Source: an uncultured Clostridia bacterium (GTDB lineage: Bacteria > Bacillota > Clostridia > Christensenellales > Borkfalkiaceae). From it: DNA of 64,000 nucleotides. Position numbers and translations under genes: made by a program. How positions within the stretch are numbered: the stretch's first letter is position 1; the number at the start of each line of letters is the position of its first letter. Below, one piece after another: positions 32,622-42,511 of this stretch. The DNA lies in the NCBI GenBank assembly GCA_944327625.1, contig CALVHL010000001.1, positions 124,001 to 188,000 of the forward strand, written 5' to 3'. The notes below the pieces were generated by a model. It was not told where the DNA came from and made no database searches. It worked only from the letters and a program-made list of their open reading frames with translations.

Positions 32622-33401
32622 ATGACCTATACCCTCATAACGGGCGCGAGCGGCTATATCGGCGCGGCTTTTGCAAAATTGTGTGCGGAGCGGGGTGAAA
32701 ACCTCATTCTGACGGGCAGAAATACCCAAAAACTCAACGCCGTCGCCGAGAGTGTCGCCAAGCTTTCGGGAAGCCTTCCCGTCGTCGTTCCCTGCGACCT
32801 TACGGACTTTTCGCAAAGGGAGGATATGTTTGAAAAGCTTGCAAATTTTAAGATTTCGCGGCTCATATCCGTTGCGGGCGCGGATACGCAGATGCCCTTT
32901 TCGGAATATTCCGACGAAAAGATTGCCTTTCAGATACGCATAAACTTCGAGGCGGCTGCCGTGTGCGCGGCGTTCGCCGTCAGAAACCGCGCGGAAAGAC
33001 TGAGCATTATCAATATTTCCAGCGTCTGCGGGCTGTCGCCCATGCCCAACTTTGCAATCTATTCGGCGGCAAAGGGCGCGCTGACTTCCCTTTCGGTCGC
33101 GCTCAATGAGGAGTTCAGGGGCAAGGGCGTCACCGTGACCGCCGTTCTGCCAGGTTCGGTCTATACCCGTCCCGACGTGTGCGAATATATCGAGGGGCTG
33201 GGCGCGTGGGGCAGGTTTGCCGCAAAATCGCCCGAATTTGTAGCAAAGAAGGCGCTCGGAGCGGCGGACAAGCGCAAGGCGAAAGTCGTTGTCGGCGGGG
33301 CGAATAAGTTTGTCGCGTTCGCAATGCGCTTTATTCCCCAGAGGATAAGGTTGAGATTTATAGCGAGCAAGTGGGGCGCAAGCAGAAAGGACGCATTTTG
33401 A
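32622..33401 (+). CDS. Short-chain dehydrogenase/reductase
   Basis: 259 aa. TGASGYIGAAFAKL cofactor loop at residues 6-19, DLTD near 60, NISSV catalytic Ser, YSAAKGAL Tyr/Lys near 145, PGSVYT loop. C-terminal basic tail (RFIPQRIRLRF) as in membrane-associated acyl/lipid SDRs of the DltE/YqjQ kind. NAD(P)H-dependent; substrate unknown. ATG at 32622 with GAGGTG 8 nt upstream. Confidence 0.85.
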   Translation: MTYTLITGASGYIGAAFAKLCAERGENLILTGRNTQKLNAVAESVAKLSGSLPVVVPCDLTDFSQREDMFEKLANFKISRLISVAGADTQMPFSEYSDEKIAFQIRINFEAAAVCAAFAVRNRAERLSIINISSVCGLSPMPNFAIYSAAKGALTSLSVALNEEFRGKGVTVTAVLPGSVYTRPDVCEYIEGLGAWGRFAAKSPEFVAKKALGAADKRKAKVVVGGANKFVAFAMRFIPQRIRLRFIASKWGASRKDAF

Positions 33402-33430
33402 TTGACTAAACGGGCGCGCTGTGATAGAAT
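33402..33430 (+). promoter_or_regulatory. Sigma-A promoter of thyA-folA
   Basis: TTGACT (33402-33407), 17-nt spacer, TAGAAT (33425-33430); begins at the stop codon of the SDR gene. Confidence 0.75.
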
Positions 33431-33454
33431 ATCTAAAATTGCGGAGGTCAGTTT

Positions 33455-34285
33455 ATGAGCGTTGCAGATAAGATTTTTGTCGAAAATATGAAGGACATTC
33501 TCGAAAACGGAGTGTGGGATACCGAGCTTGAAGTGCGCCCAAAGTGGAGCGACGGAACGCCCGCCCATACGGTCAAGAAGTTCGGCATAGTCAACCGTTA
33601 CGACCTTTCCAAGGAATTTCCCATTCTGACGATAAGGCGCACCTATTTCAAGTCTGCCTTGGACGAGCTTTTGTGGATATGGCAGAAAAAGAGCAACAAC
33701 ATAAAAGATCTCCACTCGAAAATCTGGAACCAGTGGGCGGATGCGGACGGCAGCATCGGCAAGGCTTACGGCTATCAGCTCGGCGTAAAACATATCTATA
33801 AAGAGGGCGAGTTCGATCAGGTCGACAGGGTTATCTATGACCTCAAACACGACCCCGCAAGCAGGCGGATACTGACGAATATCTATAATTTCGCCGACCT
33901 GCACGAGATGAATTTATATCCCTGCGCGTATTCCATGACCTTCAACGTGTCGGGCAATACGCTCAACGGCATACTCAATCAGCGCTCCAACGATATGCTT
34001 ACCGCCAATAACTGGAACGTCGTGCAGTACGCAATTCTCATGATAATGTTCGCGCAGGTTTCAAACCTCAAGGTCGGCGAACTCGTCCACGTCATTGCCG
34101 ACGCGCATATCTACGACAGGCACGTTCCGATGGTCAAGGAAATTATTGAAAACGAGCAGTTTGCCGCACCCAAGCTCGCCGTCGATCCCGACGTTAAAGA
34201 TTTCTACGATTTTACGGTCGACAGCTTCAAGCTTGTTGATTATAAGTACAACGATAAAAAATATGACATTCCAGTGGCGGAATGA
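33455..34285 (+). CDS. thyA: Thymidylate synthase, B. subtilis ThyA/phi3T type
   Basis: 276 aa. Converts dUMP to dTMP with methylene-tetrahydrofolate as methyl donor, producing dihydrofolate. DGTPAHT near 28, LLWIWQKKSN, catalytic Cys157 in LYPCAYSM, NQRSNDM and the C-terminal DFTVDSFKLVDYKY. The PCHxxxQ motif of E. coli ThyA is replaced here, as it is in the B. subtilis ThyA branch. RBS GGAGG. Forms an operon with folA, which recycles the dihydrofolate product. Confidence 0.95.
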   Translation: MSVADKIFVENMKDILENGVWDTELEVRPKWSDGTPAHTVKKFGIVNRYDLSKEFPILTIRRTYFKSALDELLWIWQKKSNNIKDLHSKIWNQWADADGSIGKAYGYQLGVKHIYKEGEFDQVDRVIYDLKHDPASRRILTNIYNFADLHEMNLYPCAYSMTFNVSGNTLNGILNQRSNDMLTANNWNVVQYAILMIMFAQVSNLKVGELVHVIADAHIYDRHVPMVKEIIENEQFAAPKLAVDPDVKDFYDFTVDSFKLVDYKYNDKKYDIPVAE

Positions 34286-34293
34286 GGTGAAAT

Positions 34294-34794
34294 ATGAAGG
34301 CAATTTTACACGCTGACAGAGAGTGGGGAATAGGCAAGAGCAACGGGCTGATGTTCTCCATTCCCGCCGATATGAAATTTTTCAGGGAGACCACTACGGG
34401 CAACGTGGTCGTAATGGGCAGTAATACGCTCAAATCTTTTCCCGGCGGCAAGCCGCTCAAAAACAGGGTTAATATCGTGCTCTGGCCGAACGGCGAAAAG
34501 CGCGACGACTGCACGGTCGTCGACTCGCTCGACGAGCTATTTGCAGAAATTAAGAAATACGACTGCGACAAGGTGTTCGTCATAGGCGGCGCGATGATGT
34601 ACAGAACGCTTCTTCCCTATTGCGACGAAGTGCTCGTCACCAAGGTCGACGCCGTCGGCGGCGCGGACGCATACTTTGAAAACCTCGACGAGAATAAGAA
34701 TTTCTCGCTCGTCAGCCGTTCAGAGGACGTCGAAACCAACGGCTATACCGTCAATTTCTGCACATATAAAAATCTTGACGTCAGGCCGCTTTGA
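34294..34794 (+). CDS. folA: Dihydrofolate reductase
   Basis: 166 aa. NADPH-dependent reduction of dihydrofolate to tetrahydrofolate. GIGKSNGLMFSIPADMKFF at the N terminus (with the active-site Asp in IPADM), VVMGSNTLKSFP, and KVFVIGGAMMYRTLLP near 100. Coupled to thyA 8 nt upstream; RBS GAGGTG. Followed by a hairpin terminator. Confidence 0.95.
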   Translation: MKAILHADREWGIGKSNGLMFSIPADMKFFRETTTGNVVVMGSNTLKSFPGGKPLKNRVNIVLWPNGEKRDDCTVVDSLDELFAEIKKYDCDKVFVIGGAMMYRTLLPYCDEVLVTKVDAVGGADAYFENLDENKNFSLVSRSEDVETNGYTVNFCTYKNLDVRPL

Positions 34795-34802
34795 CGCGGC
34801 GC

Positions 34803-34831
34803 AAATCCGCGGTTTATGCTGCGGATTTTTT
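34803..34831 (+). terminator. Terminator after folA
   Basis: AAATCCGC (34803-34810) pairs with GCGGATTT (34821-34828), with a continuing T-run. Confidence 0.85.
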
Positions 34832-34864
34832 GTATAAAAGCATATTTATTCACGGGAGAGACTT

Positions 34865-35779
34865 ATGAGGATAATCGACGCGCACGCACACGTCGTGCAG
34901 TGCATTGCTGGCTTTACTTCGCGCGGAGAACTGCGCGCGGTCGGCGGGGGAATGGCGGAATACGCCGACGGACAGCAATTCAGAATGATACCCGAGGGCA
35001 TGGGGGAATATTCTGTAACGCCCGAAACGCTCCTTGCCGTCATGGACAAAAACGGCGTCGAAAAGGCGGTGCTGCTGCAAGGGCAGTTTTTCGGCTTCCA
35101 GAACTTATATACTTACGAGGCGGTCAGAAAATATCCCGACAGATTTATCGGCGCGGCTTCTTACGATCCCTATTGTCTTAAATGCGAAGAAGTCAGGCGT
35201 CACCTCTTTGACGAGCTGAAATTTAAAATTGTCAAGTTCGAGATGAGCGACGGCTCTGGGCTGATGGCGTATCACGGCGCGATTGACCTCGACGGCGAAA
35301 TCATGAACGAGCAGTACGAATATGCCGCCGAAAAGGGGCTGACGGTCGTAATTGATATGGGCAGACCGGGCGGAATATGCTGGCAACCCCGTCGGCTTGC
35401 CTCGGCGGTCAGAAAGTACGAAGATATAAATTTCGTAATCTGTCACCTAATGTCGCCGCAGAAGGACAGCGGGGAAATACTCGCCGACGCGCTCTCGCAG
35501 TTGGTTGCCGAGAACGTCTTTTTCGATATTTCCGCGCTCTCGCACAACCAGCGAGGGGAGAGCTATCCCTACCCGTCGGCGGTAAAACACCTTGAAACGG
35601 CAAAGCGCATAGTCGGCGCGGACAAGATAATGTTCGGTTCGGATATGCCCGGGTGTCTGTGCAGGGAGAGCTATGAAAATCTCGTCGGTTATATTGTCGA
35701 TAGCGGCGTGTTCGACGGGGACGAGCTCGACAGGGTATTTTATCGCAACGCCCTGCGGGTATACGCTGAAAAAGCATAA
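34865..35779 (+). CDS. Amidohydrolase-related metal-dependent hydrolase
   Basis: 304 aa, TIM-barrel Amidohydro_2 family. DAHAHV at residues 5-10 (metal ligands), YDPYCLK, a His in VICHLMSP near 190, and FGSDMPG near 257 (Asp ligand). Such enzymes are decarboxylases or hydrolases; the substrate is not apparent. RBS GGGAGAG 6 nt before the ATG. Apparently monocistronic, between the folA terminator and the gdhA promoter. Confidence 0.8.
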   Translation: MRIIDAHAHVVQCIAGFTSRGELRAVGGGMAEYADGQQFRMIPEGMGEYSVTPETLLAVMDKNGVEKAVLLQGQFFGFQNLYTYEAVRKYPDRFIGAASYDPYCLKCEEVRRHLFDELKFKIVKFEMSDGSGLMAYHGAIDLDGEIMNEQYEYAAEKGLTVVIDMGRPGGICWQPRRLASAVRKYEDINFVICHLMSPQKDSGEILADALSQLVAENVFFDISALSHNQRGESYPYPSAVKHLETAKRIVGADKIMFGSDMPGCLCRESYENLVGYIVDSGVFDGDELDRVFYRNALRVYAEKA

Positions 35780-35827
35780 GTTTGAAAAGTATATAAACTC
35801 TGCTTATACCCCGTATAAATAATAATA

Positions 35828-35878
35828 ATGCAAAAACATTGCATAAAATTTGTATATTTGCGAAAATTATGCTATAAT
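35828..35878 (+). promoter_or_regulatory. gdhA promoter with upstream inverted repeat
   Basis: TTGTAT (35850-35855), 17-nt spacer, TATAAT (35873-35878) with an extended TG. Directly upstream, ATGCAA (35828-35833) and TTGCAT (35839-35844) form a perfect inverted repeat around AAACA, a possible operator. Confidence 0.7.
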
Positions 35879-35906
35879 CTCATCAAATCAGAAAAAGAGC
35901 ATATAA

Positions 35907-37256
<1,350 letters not shown>

Positions 37257-37310
37257 TATATTTAGCTATATGCGCGCCGAAAGCGCAATTCGGTGCGGAA
37301 AATTTATAGA

Positions 37311-37351
37311 AAAGGGTTGTCTGCATAAAGGTGCGGGCAACTCTTTTGTTG
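37311..37351 (+). terminator. Terminator after gdhA
   Basis: 15-bp stem with several G-U pairs (37311-37325 with 37332-37346), 6-nt loop, T-rich tail. Confidence 0.8.
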
Positions 37352-37373
37352 TATTCGGTTATTGCGCTTACCG

Positions 37374-37402
37374 TTGACAAACGCCGCAAAATTATTTACA
37401 AT
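37374..37402 (+). promoter_or_regulatory. Sigma-A promoter of proBA
   Basis: TTGACA (37374-37379), 17-nt spacer, TACAAT (37397-37402). Confidence 0.85.
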
Positions 37403-37434
37403 ATAAAATGTACCGAAAATTCCGAGGTTAATTT

Positions 37435-38205
37435 ATGAGAGTAGTCATCAAGGTGGGCACGTCGACGCTGACGCATAAGACGGGCAACCTCAATATCCGT
37501 CTCGTCGAGGAGCTGTGCAAAGTCATAAGCGACATAAAAAATGCGGGCAACGAGGTAATAATGGTCTCGTCGGGCGCAATCGCCATGGGTGCGAGCAAGC
37601 TCTCGCTCAACGAACGCCCCAAGGACATACCCACCAAGCAGGCGGCGGCAGCCGTCGGGCAGTGCGAGCTCATGTATTTCTACGACAAGCTGTTTTCCGA
37701 TTACAGGCAGACGGTCGCTCAGGTGCTGATCATTGCCGACGATCTGAGACATTCGCGGAGAAGCAAGCATTTCGGCAACACGATGGAGCGGCTTTTAGAG
37801 CTTGGCGCAATACCCGTCATCAACGAAAACGACACGGTCGCAACCGACGAACTGACTGTAAGCGACAACGACTCGCTCTCGGCGATAGTCGCGGTCGAGG
37901 TCAAGGCCGACCTTCTAATTTTATTGTCGGATATAGACGGGCTGTATTCCGCCGATCCGCATATCGACCGTTCGGCTCATCTCATACCCGTCGTGGAGGA
38001 GATAACCGAGGATATAGCCTCGGCGGCGGGCGGCTCGGTAAGCGGGCTGGGCACGGGCGGAATGGCTACGAAGGTCAACGCCGCCAAACTCTGCACGGAT
38101 AACGGCGTGGATATGATCATTGCCAACGGCGCCGATCCGAGAATACTCTACGACATAATGCGCGGTCTGCCCGCGGGAACTAAATTTATCGGTAAAAGAA
38201 AATGA
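37435..38205 (+). CDS. proB: Glutamate 5-kinase
   Basis: 256 aa. First step of proline synthesis: phosphorylates glutamate with ATP. Amino-acid-kinase fold with [11 protein letters not shown] at the N terminus, [11 protein letters not shown] near 45, [11 protein letters not shown] near 133, and [13 protein letters not shown] near 162. The C-terminal PUA domain of the long form is absent, as in many Firmicutes. Overlaps proA by 4 nt (ATGA). Confidence 0.96.
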   Translation: MRVVIKVGTSTLTHKTGNLNIRLVEELCKVISDIKNAGNEVIMVSSGAIAMGASKLSLNERPKDIPTKQAAAAVGQCELMYFYDKLFSDYRQTVAQVLIIADDLRHSRRSKHFGNTMERLLELGAIPVINENDTVATDELTVSDNDSLSAIVAVEVKADLLILLSDIDGLYSADPHIDRSAHLIPVVEEITEDIASAAGGSVSGLGTGGMATKVNAAKLCTDNGVDMIIANGADPRILYDIMRGLPAGTKFIGKRK

Positions 38206-39458
38206 CGACACGCGAAATTCTTGAAAAAACTTTAAATGCAAAGCGCTCGCTCATAAAGCTCTCATCGGAGGATAAGAACGGGCTTCTCTATGCCATAGCC
38301 GACAGCCTTGAAGCTCATACCGCCGATATTCTCGCGGCGAACGCGCAGGATATGGAGAGCGCGAGGGGCGTAATTTCGGACGTAATGCTCGACAGGCTCG
38401 CGCTTAACGAAAAGCGCATTGCGGCAATGGCGGAGGGCGTAAGGCAGGTTGCTGCCTTGCCCGATCCCGTGGGCGTCGTGCTCGATTCGAGAAAGCGCCC
38501 CGACGGGCTGAAAATAACCAAGATAAGCGTACCTCTCGGCGTGGTGGCAATCATCTACGAAAGCCGCCCCAACGTCACTTCCGATGCGGCGGCGCTGGCG
38601 TTAAAGAGCGGCAATGCCTGCGTATTGAGGACGGGCAAGGAGGCGCACCGTTCTGCCGCCGCAATAGTCGCGGCTATGCGGAGCGGCATAGAAAAATTCG
38701 TTGATCCCTCAGTTATTGGCTTTATCGAGGACACTTCGCGTCAGAGCGCGAACGAGCTTATGACGGCAAAGGGCTATATTGACTTACTCATTCCCAGAGG
38801 TGGCGCGGGGCTCATCAGGGCCTGCGTCGAGAATGCCAAAGTTCCCTGCATAGAGACGGGCACGGGCGTATGCCATATATATGTCGACAGGTTTGCCGAC
38901 TTCGACAAGGCGTTGAAGATAATAGAGAATGCCAAGTGCAGTCGTCCGTCGGTGTGCAACGCCATGGAAGTCTGCGTCGTGCATAGCGCCGTCGCAAAGA
39001 GCTTTCTGCCCCTTCTTTATGAACGGCTGAGAAAATCTGACAACCACCCGCCCGTCGTGTTCTACCTCGACGACAGAGCATACTCGCTCATCGGCGAAAA
39101 CGACGGCTGTATGATGGCGGAGGAGGGCGACTTCGACAGGGAATTCCTCGACTATAAGCTCGCGGTCAAGGTCGTCGACGACCTCGACGGGGCTATCGCG
39201 CACATCTCCGCGCACTCTACGGGGCACAGCGACTGCATAATAACCGAGGACAAGGGCGCGGCGGAGGCGTTCGTCGCGGCAATCGACAGCGCGGCGGTCT
39301 ACGTCAACGCCTCGACGCGCTTTACCGACGGCGGCGAGTTCGGGCTGGGTTGCGAAATGGGCATTTCCACGCAGAAACTTCACGCCCGCGGACCTATGGG
39401 GCTTAAAGAGCTAACCACCTATAAATACGTCGTGCGCGGCGACGGAAACATAAGATAA
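38202..39458 (+). CDS. proA: Glutamate-5-semialdehyde dehydrogenase (gamma-glutamyl phosphate reductase)
   Basis: 418 aa. NADPH-dependent reduction of glutamyl-5-phosphate to the semialdehyde, the second proline step; ALDH-superfamily fold. [17 protein letters not shown] near 108, [10 protein letters not shown], and the catalytic Cys region [15 protein letters not shown] near 247. Translationally coupled to proB. Confidence 0.96.
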   Translation: MTTREILEKTLNAKRSLIKLSSEDKNGLLYAIADSLEAHTADILAANAQDMESARGVISDVMLDRLALNEKRIAAMAEGVRQVAALPDPVGVVLDSRKRPDGLKITKISVPLGVVAIIYESRPNVTSDAAALALKSGNACVLRTGKEAHRSAAAIVAAMRSGIEKFVDPSVIGFIEDTSRQSANELMTAKGYIDLLIPRGGAGLIRACVENAKVPCIETGTGVCHIYVDRFADFDKALKIIENAKCSRPSVCNAMEVCVVHSAVAKSFLPLLYERLRKSDNHPPVVFYLDDRAYSLIGENDGCMMAEEGDFDREFLDYKLAVKVVDDLDGAIAHISAHSTGHSDCIITEDKGAAEAFVAAIDSAAVYVNASTRFTDGGEFGLGCEMGISTQKLHARGPMGLKELTTYKYVVRGDGNIR

Positions 39459-39465
39459 TTTTACT

Positions 39466-39502
39466 TTGCGGGTGCATATTTCGTGTGCCCGCAATAATTT
39501 TT
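39466..39502 (+). terminator. Terminator after proA
   Basis: 11-bp stem with two or three G-U pairs (39466-39476 with 39484-39494), followed by AATTTTTT. Confidence 0.8.
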
Positions 39503-39564
39503 TAAATGCGATTATTCTGCCGTGCCGCGGCAGCTATCTTTTTTGACCTTGTGCCTCACGACAA

Positions 39565-39593
39565 TTGACAATCGTCCGCCGCTTTGTTAAAAT
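39565..39593 (+). promoter_or_regulatory. Sigma-A promoter of the flavodiiron gene
   Basis: TTGACA (39565-39570), 17-nt spacer, TAAAAT (39588-39593). Confidence 0.85.
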
Positions 39594-39623
39594 GTAATCG
39601 AATAAAATTTATTCGGAGGAATT

Positions 39624-40790
39624 ATGAAAAAGATTATCGACGATATATTCTATGTCGGCGTTGATGACCTGAAGCTTGACCTGTTCGAGGGGCAGTTTGC
39701 CATTCCCGACGGCATATCCTACAACTCTTATCTCATAGTTGACGAGAAGGTTGCGGTCATAGATTCGATCGATGCGAAGTTCGGCGACGAGTGGCTTGCA
39801 AATCTCGAAGAAGTGCTCGAAGGCAGGTCGCCCGACTATCTCATCGTCCAGCACATGGAGCCCGACCACAGCTCGTCCATAAGAAAGTTTACAGAAAAGT
39901 ATCCCGAGGCGCAGGTCGTCGGCAACCAGAAGACCTTTGTCATGCTCGGCGAATATTTCGGCGCTGGCTTCCCCGCAAATCAGCTCGCCGTCAAGGAGGG
40001 CGAAACGCTGTCCTTCGGCAAGCACAGCCTTCGCTTCATCTTCGCGCCCATGGTGCACTGGCCGGAGGTAATGTTCTCCTACGACGCGGCGACGAGGACG
40101 CTCTTTTCCGCCGACGCGTTCGGCAAGTTCGGCGCGCTCTCCAAGCGTGAAAAGAATTGGGAGGACGAGGCGAGGAGGTACTATTTCGGCATAGTCGGCA
40201 AATACGGCGCGCAGGTAAAGGGCGTGCTCCTCAAAGTCGGCAGCCTCGACATCGACAGAATTGCGCCGCTTCACGGCCCCGTGCTCGAAGGCAAGAAGCT
40301 GACGACTGCCGTTCACCACTATAAGAAATGGGCGGCTTACGCTCCCGAAACCGACGGCGTGCTCATCGCCTGCTCGTCCATCTACGGACATACGAGAGAG
40401 GGCGCCGAATACCTCGCCGCACAGCTTGAAAAGCGCGGGCAGAAGGTAAAGCTCATAGACCTCATAAGGGACGACTGGGCGGAGTGCATAGCTCAGGCTT
40501 TCCGCTTCCCCAAGCTCGTCGTTGCGGCGACGACCTATAACGGCGAAATATTCCCCGCGGCGCGCAACTTCCTCACGGGGCTTGCAGAGCGCAACTATCA
40601 GTGGCGCACGGTCGGGTTTATCGAAAACGGCACCTGGGCGCCCGTCTGCGCCCGCCAGATGAGGGCAAAGCTCGAAGACTGCAAGAACCTCGTATTCACC
40701 GAAGCCGCCGTCAAAATAAGGTCGGCTTTGAGCGAGCAGAGCAGGGCGGAGATCGATGCGCTTGCCGAAGAACTTTCAAGGAACGGCTGA
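39624..40790 (+). CDS. Flavodiiron protein (A-type flavoprotein, FprA-like)
   Basis: 388 aa, cytoplasmic. N-terminal metallo-beta-lactamase-like diiron domain with HMEPDHS (HxExDH ligands, about 78-84), HWPEVMFSYD near 143 and LHGP near 223, followed by a flavodoxin domain from about 250 (IACSSIYGHTREGAEYLA for FMN). Reduces oxygen to water and/or NO to nitrous oxide, protecting anaerobes; the electron donor is usually rubredoxin, not encoded here. RBS GGAGG. mscL follows after 8 nt. Confidence 0.94.
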   Translation: MKKIIDDIFYVGVDDLKLDLFEGQFAIPDGISYNSYLIVDEKVAVIDSIDAKFGDEWLANLEEVLEGRSPDYLIVQHMEPDHSSSIRKFTEKYPEAQVVGNQKTFVMLGEYFGAGFPANQLAVKEGETLSFGKHSLRFIFAPMVHWPEVMFSYDAATRTLFSADAFGKFGALSKREKNWEDEARRYYFGIVGKYGAQVKGVLLKVGSLDIDRIAPLHGPVLEGKKLTTAVHHYKKWAAYAPETDGVLIACSSIYGHTREGAEYLAAQLEKRGQKVKLIDLIRDDWAECIAQAFRFPKLVVAATTYNGEIFPAARNFLTGLAERNYQWRTVGFIENGTWAPVCARQMRAKLEDCKNLVFTEAAVKIRSALSEQSRAEIDALAEELSRNG

Positions 40791-40798
40791 GGGGCGCG

Positions 40799-41383
40799 AT
40801 GAAGAAATTGAGTGCGCTCTGGCAGGAATTCAAAAAATTTATTTGCAGGGGCAACATCGTCGACCTGTCCGTCGCGGTGATAATCGGCGCGGCGTTCAAC
40901 GCGATAGTCACAAGCCTGACGAATAACATCATAAAGCCCGTCATCAACTGGCTGGCGGGCGGCGCTTACGGCGGCGGTCTCGTGACCATGTTAAGACCTG
41001 TCTACACGACAGACGCCGAGGGTACGCAGATACTCGACATGGCCAATTCGATCTATATCGATTGGGGCACGTTCATAATGAAGATAATAGATTTTCTCAT
41101 TATCGCGCTCGTGCTTTTCGTCATAGTCAAGGTATACGGCGGGCTTAAAAATGCCGCAGAAACGGCCAACGAAAAGCGCAAAAAGCAGGCAGAAAAGCTA
41201 ATAAAAAAGCTCAAAAAGCGCGGTATGTCGGACGAGGACGCGGCAAATGCGGCGCTTAAACAGGTAGAGGCGGAGACGGCGGAAGCCGCCGAGCAAACCC
41301 CGCCGCCCAAGCCCACGGCCGAGGAATTGCTCACCGAGATACGCGACCTCTTAAAGGCGAACGCGGAAAACAAAGAACAGTAA
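40799..41383 (+). CDS. mscL: Large-conductance mechanosensitive channel
   Basis: 194 aa. EFKKFICRGNIVDLSVAVIIG at the N terminus is the MscL start; helix 1 about 18-45, helix 2 about 82-105, with a pore loop between. Opens under membrane tension to release solutes. The C-terminal tail is longer than the usual 130-150 aa type: basic KRKKQAEKLIKKLKKRG, then an acidic/Pro stretch and an amphipathic end. RBS GAGGGG. Probably co-transcribed with the flavodiiron gene. Confidence 0.95.
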   Translation: MKKLSALWQEFKKFICRGNIVDLSVAVIIGAAFNAIVTSLTNNIIKPVINWLAGGAYGGGLVTMLRPVYTTDAEGTQILDMANSIYIDWGTFIMKIIDFLIIALVLFVIVKVYGGLKNAAETANEKRKKQAEKLIKKLKKRGMSDEDAANAALKQVEAETAEAAEQTPPPKPTAEELLTEIRDLLKANAENKEQ

Positions 41384-41428
41384 TTTATGCCGCGCTGCGC
41401 GTAAATATTAACCAAATAATGACAAACT

Positions 41429-41465
41429 ATGGAGGATAAGGGCAGATTTGCCTTGCCTCCATTAT
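41429..41465. other. Hairpin downstream of mscL
   Basis: ATGGAGG and CCTCCAT form outer arms and GGCA/TGCC inner arms. No clear T-run, so a weak terminator or processing site. The rest of 41384-41580 is AT-rich, with an isolated TATAAT (41550-41555) that lacks a -35. Confidence 0.4.
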
Positions 41466-41580
41466 GTTATTTGTGACATATTACAAAAAATTTTCGGTTC
41501 AAAACAAAAAACATCGGTCAAACAGTTTTCTTTTTACAATATGTCGTGTTATAATTAAATCATAGCTTGCAGATATTGTG

Positions 41581-41883
41581 TCACATTACGAAGAAGGTCA
41601 TTCCCGAACGGAATGCGATTATCGTCAGCCACACGTTGAAAACGGCAATGACGGGCAGCAATATCATGAGAACTATGTTTTTGAGCTTGTATCTTGTTAT
41701 GAACATTGCGACGTACAGCCCGATCGCCCCGCCGAGCAGCGCGGCGAGTATAAGTTTGCCGTCGCCGCCGTTCGGTCTCTGACCATCGTCTGCCGCCTCG
41801 TTGCGCTGGGTTATGAGCAGCATTACCGAGTAGACGTTAATCGCCGCAATGTACACGGCGAACAGAATGTAGAGTAACAGCAT
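41581..41883 (-). CDS. DUF1294-family membrane protein
   Basis: 100 aa with three membrane helices. LILAALLGGAIGLYVAMFITRYKLKN is the characteristic DUF1294 segment; function unknown. Start at 41883 lacks a clear ribosome-binding site. It lies head to head with purE, with about 50 nt between their start codons, so the two probably share a control region. Confidence 0.8.
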   Translation of the reverse strand: MLLLYILFAVYIAAINVYSVMLLITQRNEAADDGQRPNGGDGKLILAALLGGAIGLYVAMFITRYKLKNIVLMILLPVIAVFNVWLTIIAFRSGMTFFVM

Positions 41884-41935
41884 ACAACATAAGTTTGCTT
41901 AAAATTTTTATATAAATACGGGAGACAGCATTTGT

Positions 41936-42433
41936 ATGGCAAAAGTAGCAGTCGTTATGGGCTCCAAATCGGACCTTTCCGCGGTTAAACCTGCGGTCAG
42001 CGTATTGAGATCGTTCGGCATAGAGGTCGAAGTGCGCGTAATTTCGGCGCACAGAACGCCCGAGGAAGCGCACGAGTTCGCGTCGTCCGCCGTTGCAAAC
42101 GGCTTCGAGGCGATAATTTGCGCGGCGGGCAAAGCCGCTCATCTCGGCGGCGTGTTTGCCGCTTCTACAACCCTGCCCGTTATCGGTCTGCCCATAAAGA
42201 CTGATATGATGGGCGGTCTCGACAGCCTGCTGTCGATAGTGCAGATGCCCTCCGGCATACCCGTCGCAACGGTCGGCGTAAACGCGGGCGAAAATGCGGG
42301 TATTCTTGCCGCGCAGATACTCGGCGTGAAGTACCCCGAAATCGCCGCAAAGATAGCCGAATACAAGTTGAAGATGAAGGAAAAGATAAACTCTGACGAC
42401 GCAGCGGTTCAAAGCGAATCTGCGGAGTTTTGA
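41936..42433 (+). CDS. purE: N5-carboxyaminoimidazole ribonucleotide mutase
   Basis: 165 aa. Rearranges N5-CAIR to CAIR in purine synthesis. VVMGSKSDLSAVKPAV near residue 7, SAHRTPEEAHEFA near 39, CAAGKAAHLGGVFA near 63, DSLLSIVQMPSGIPVATVGV near 96: class I PurE pattern. No purK is in the operon, so N5-CAIR must come from a distant purK or the enzyme may use AIR plus CO2. RBS GGGAGA. First of eight purine genes but separated from purC by a terminator-like hairpin. Confidence 0.95.
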   Translation: MAKVAVVMGSKSDLSAVKPAVSVLRSFGIEVEVRVISAHRTPEEAHEFASSAVANGFEAIICAAGKAAHLGGVFAASTTLPVIGLPIKTDMMGGLDSLLSIVQMPSGIPVATVGVNAGENAGILAAQILGVKYPEIAAKIAEYKLKMKEKINSDDAAVQSESAEF

Positions 42434-42444
42434 CATACCCATTG

Positions 42445-42467
42445 CCCGCAAGTCATTGCGGGTTTTT
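42445..42467 (+). terminator. Terminator-like hairpin between purE and purC
   Basis: CCCGCAA (42445-42451) pairs with TTGCGGG (42456-42462), loop GTCA, then five T residues. It would attenuate read-through into purC. A weak TTGCAT-N17-TCTTAT promoter could restart just after it. Confidence 0.75.
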
Positions 42468-42511
42468 GCATTAAACAATGTATTAACATCTTATAAGGAG
42501 ATTTGATTTTT

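Noticed and set aside
33923-33947. ThyA lacks the PCHxxxQ active-site motif of E. coli
   Set aside because: The B. subtilis ThyA/phi3T branch, which this protein matches in length and other motifs, also has a different sequence after the Cys, so this is a normal subtype, not a defect.
41550-41555. Isolated TATAAT upstream of purE
   Set aside because: No -35 box at a suitable distance, and it would have to transcribe antisense through the DUF1294 gene; not called as a promoter.
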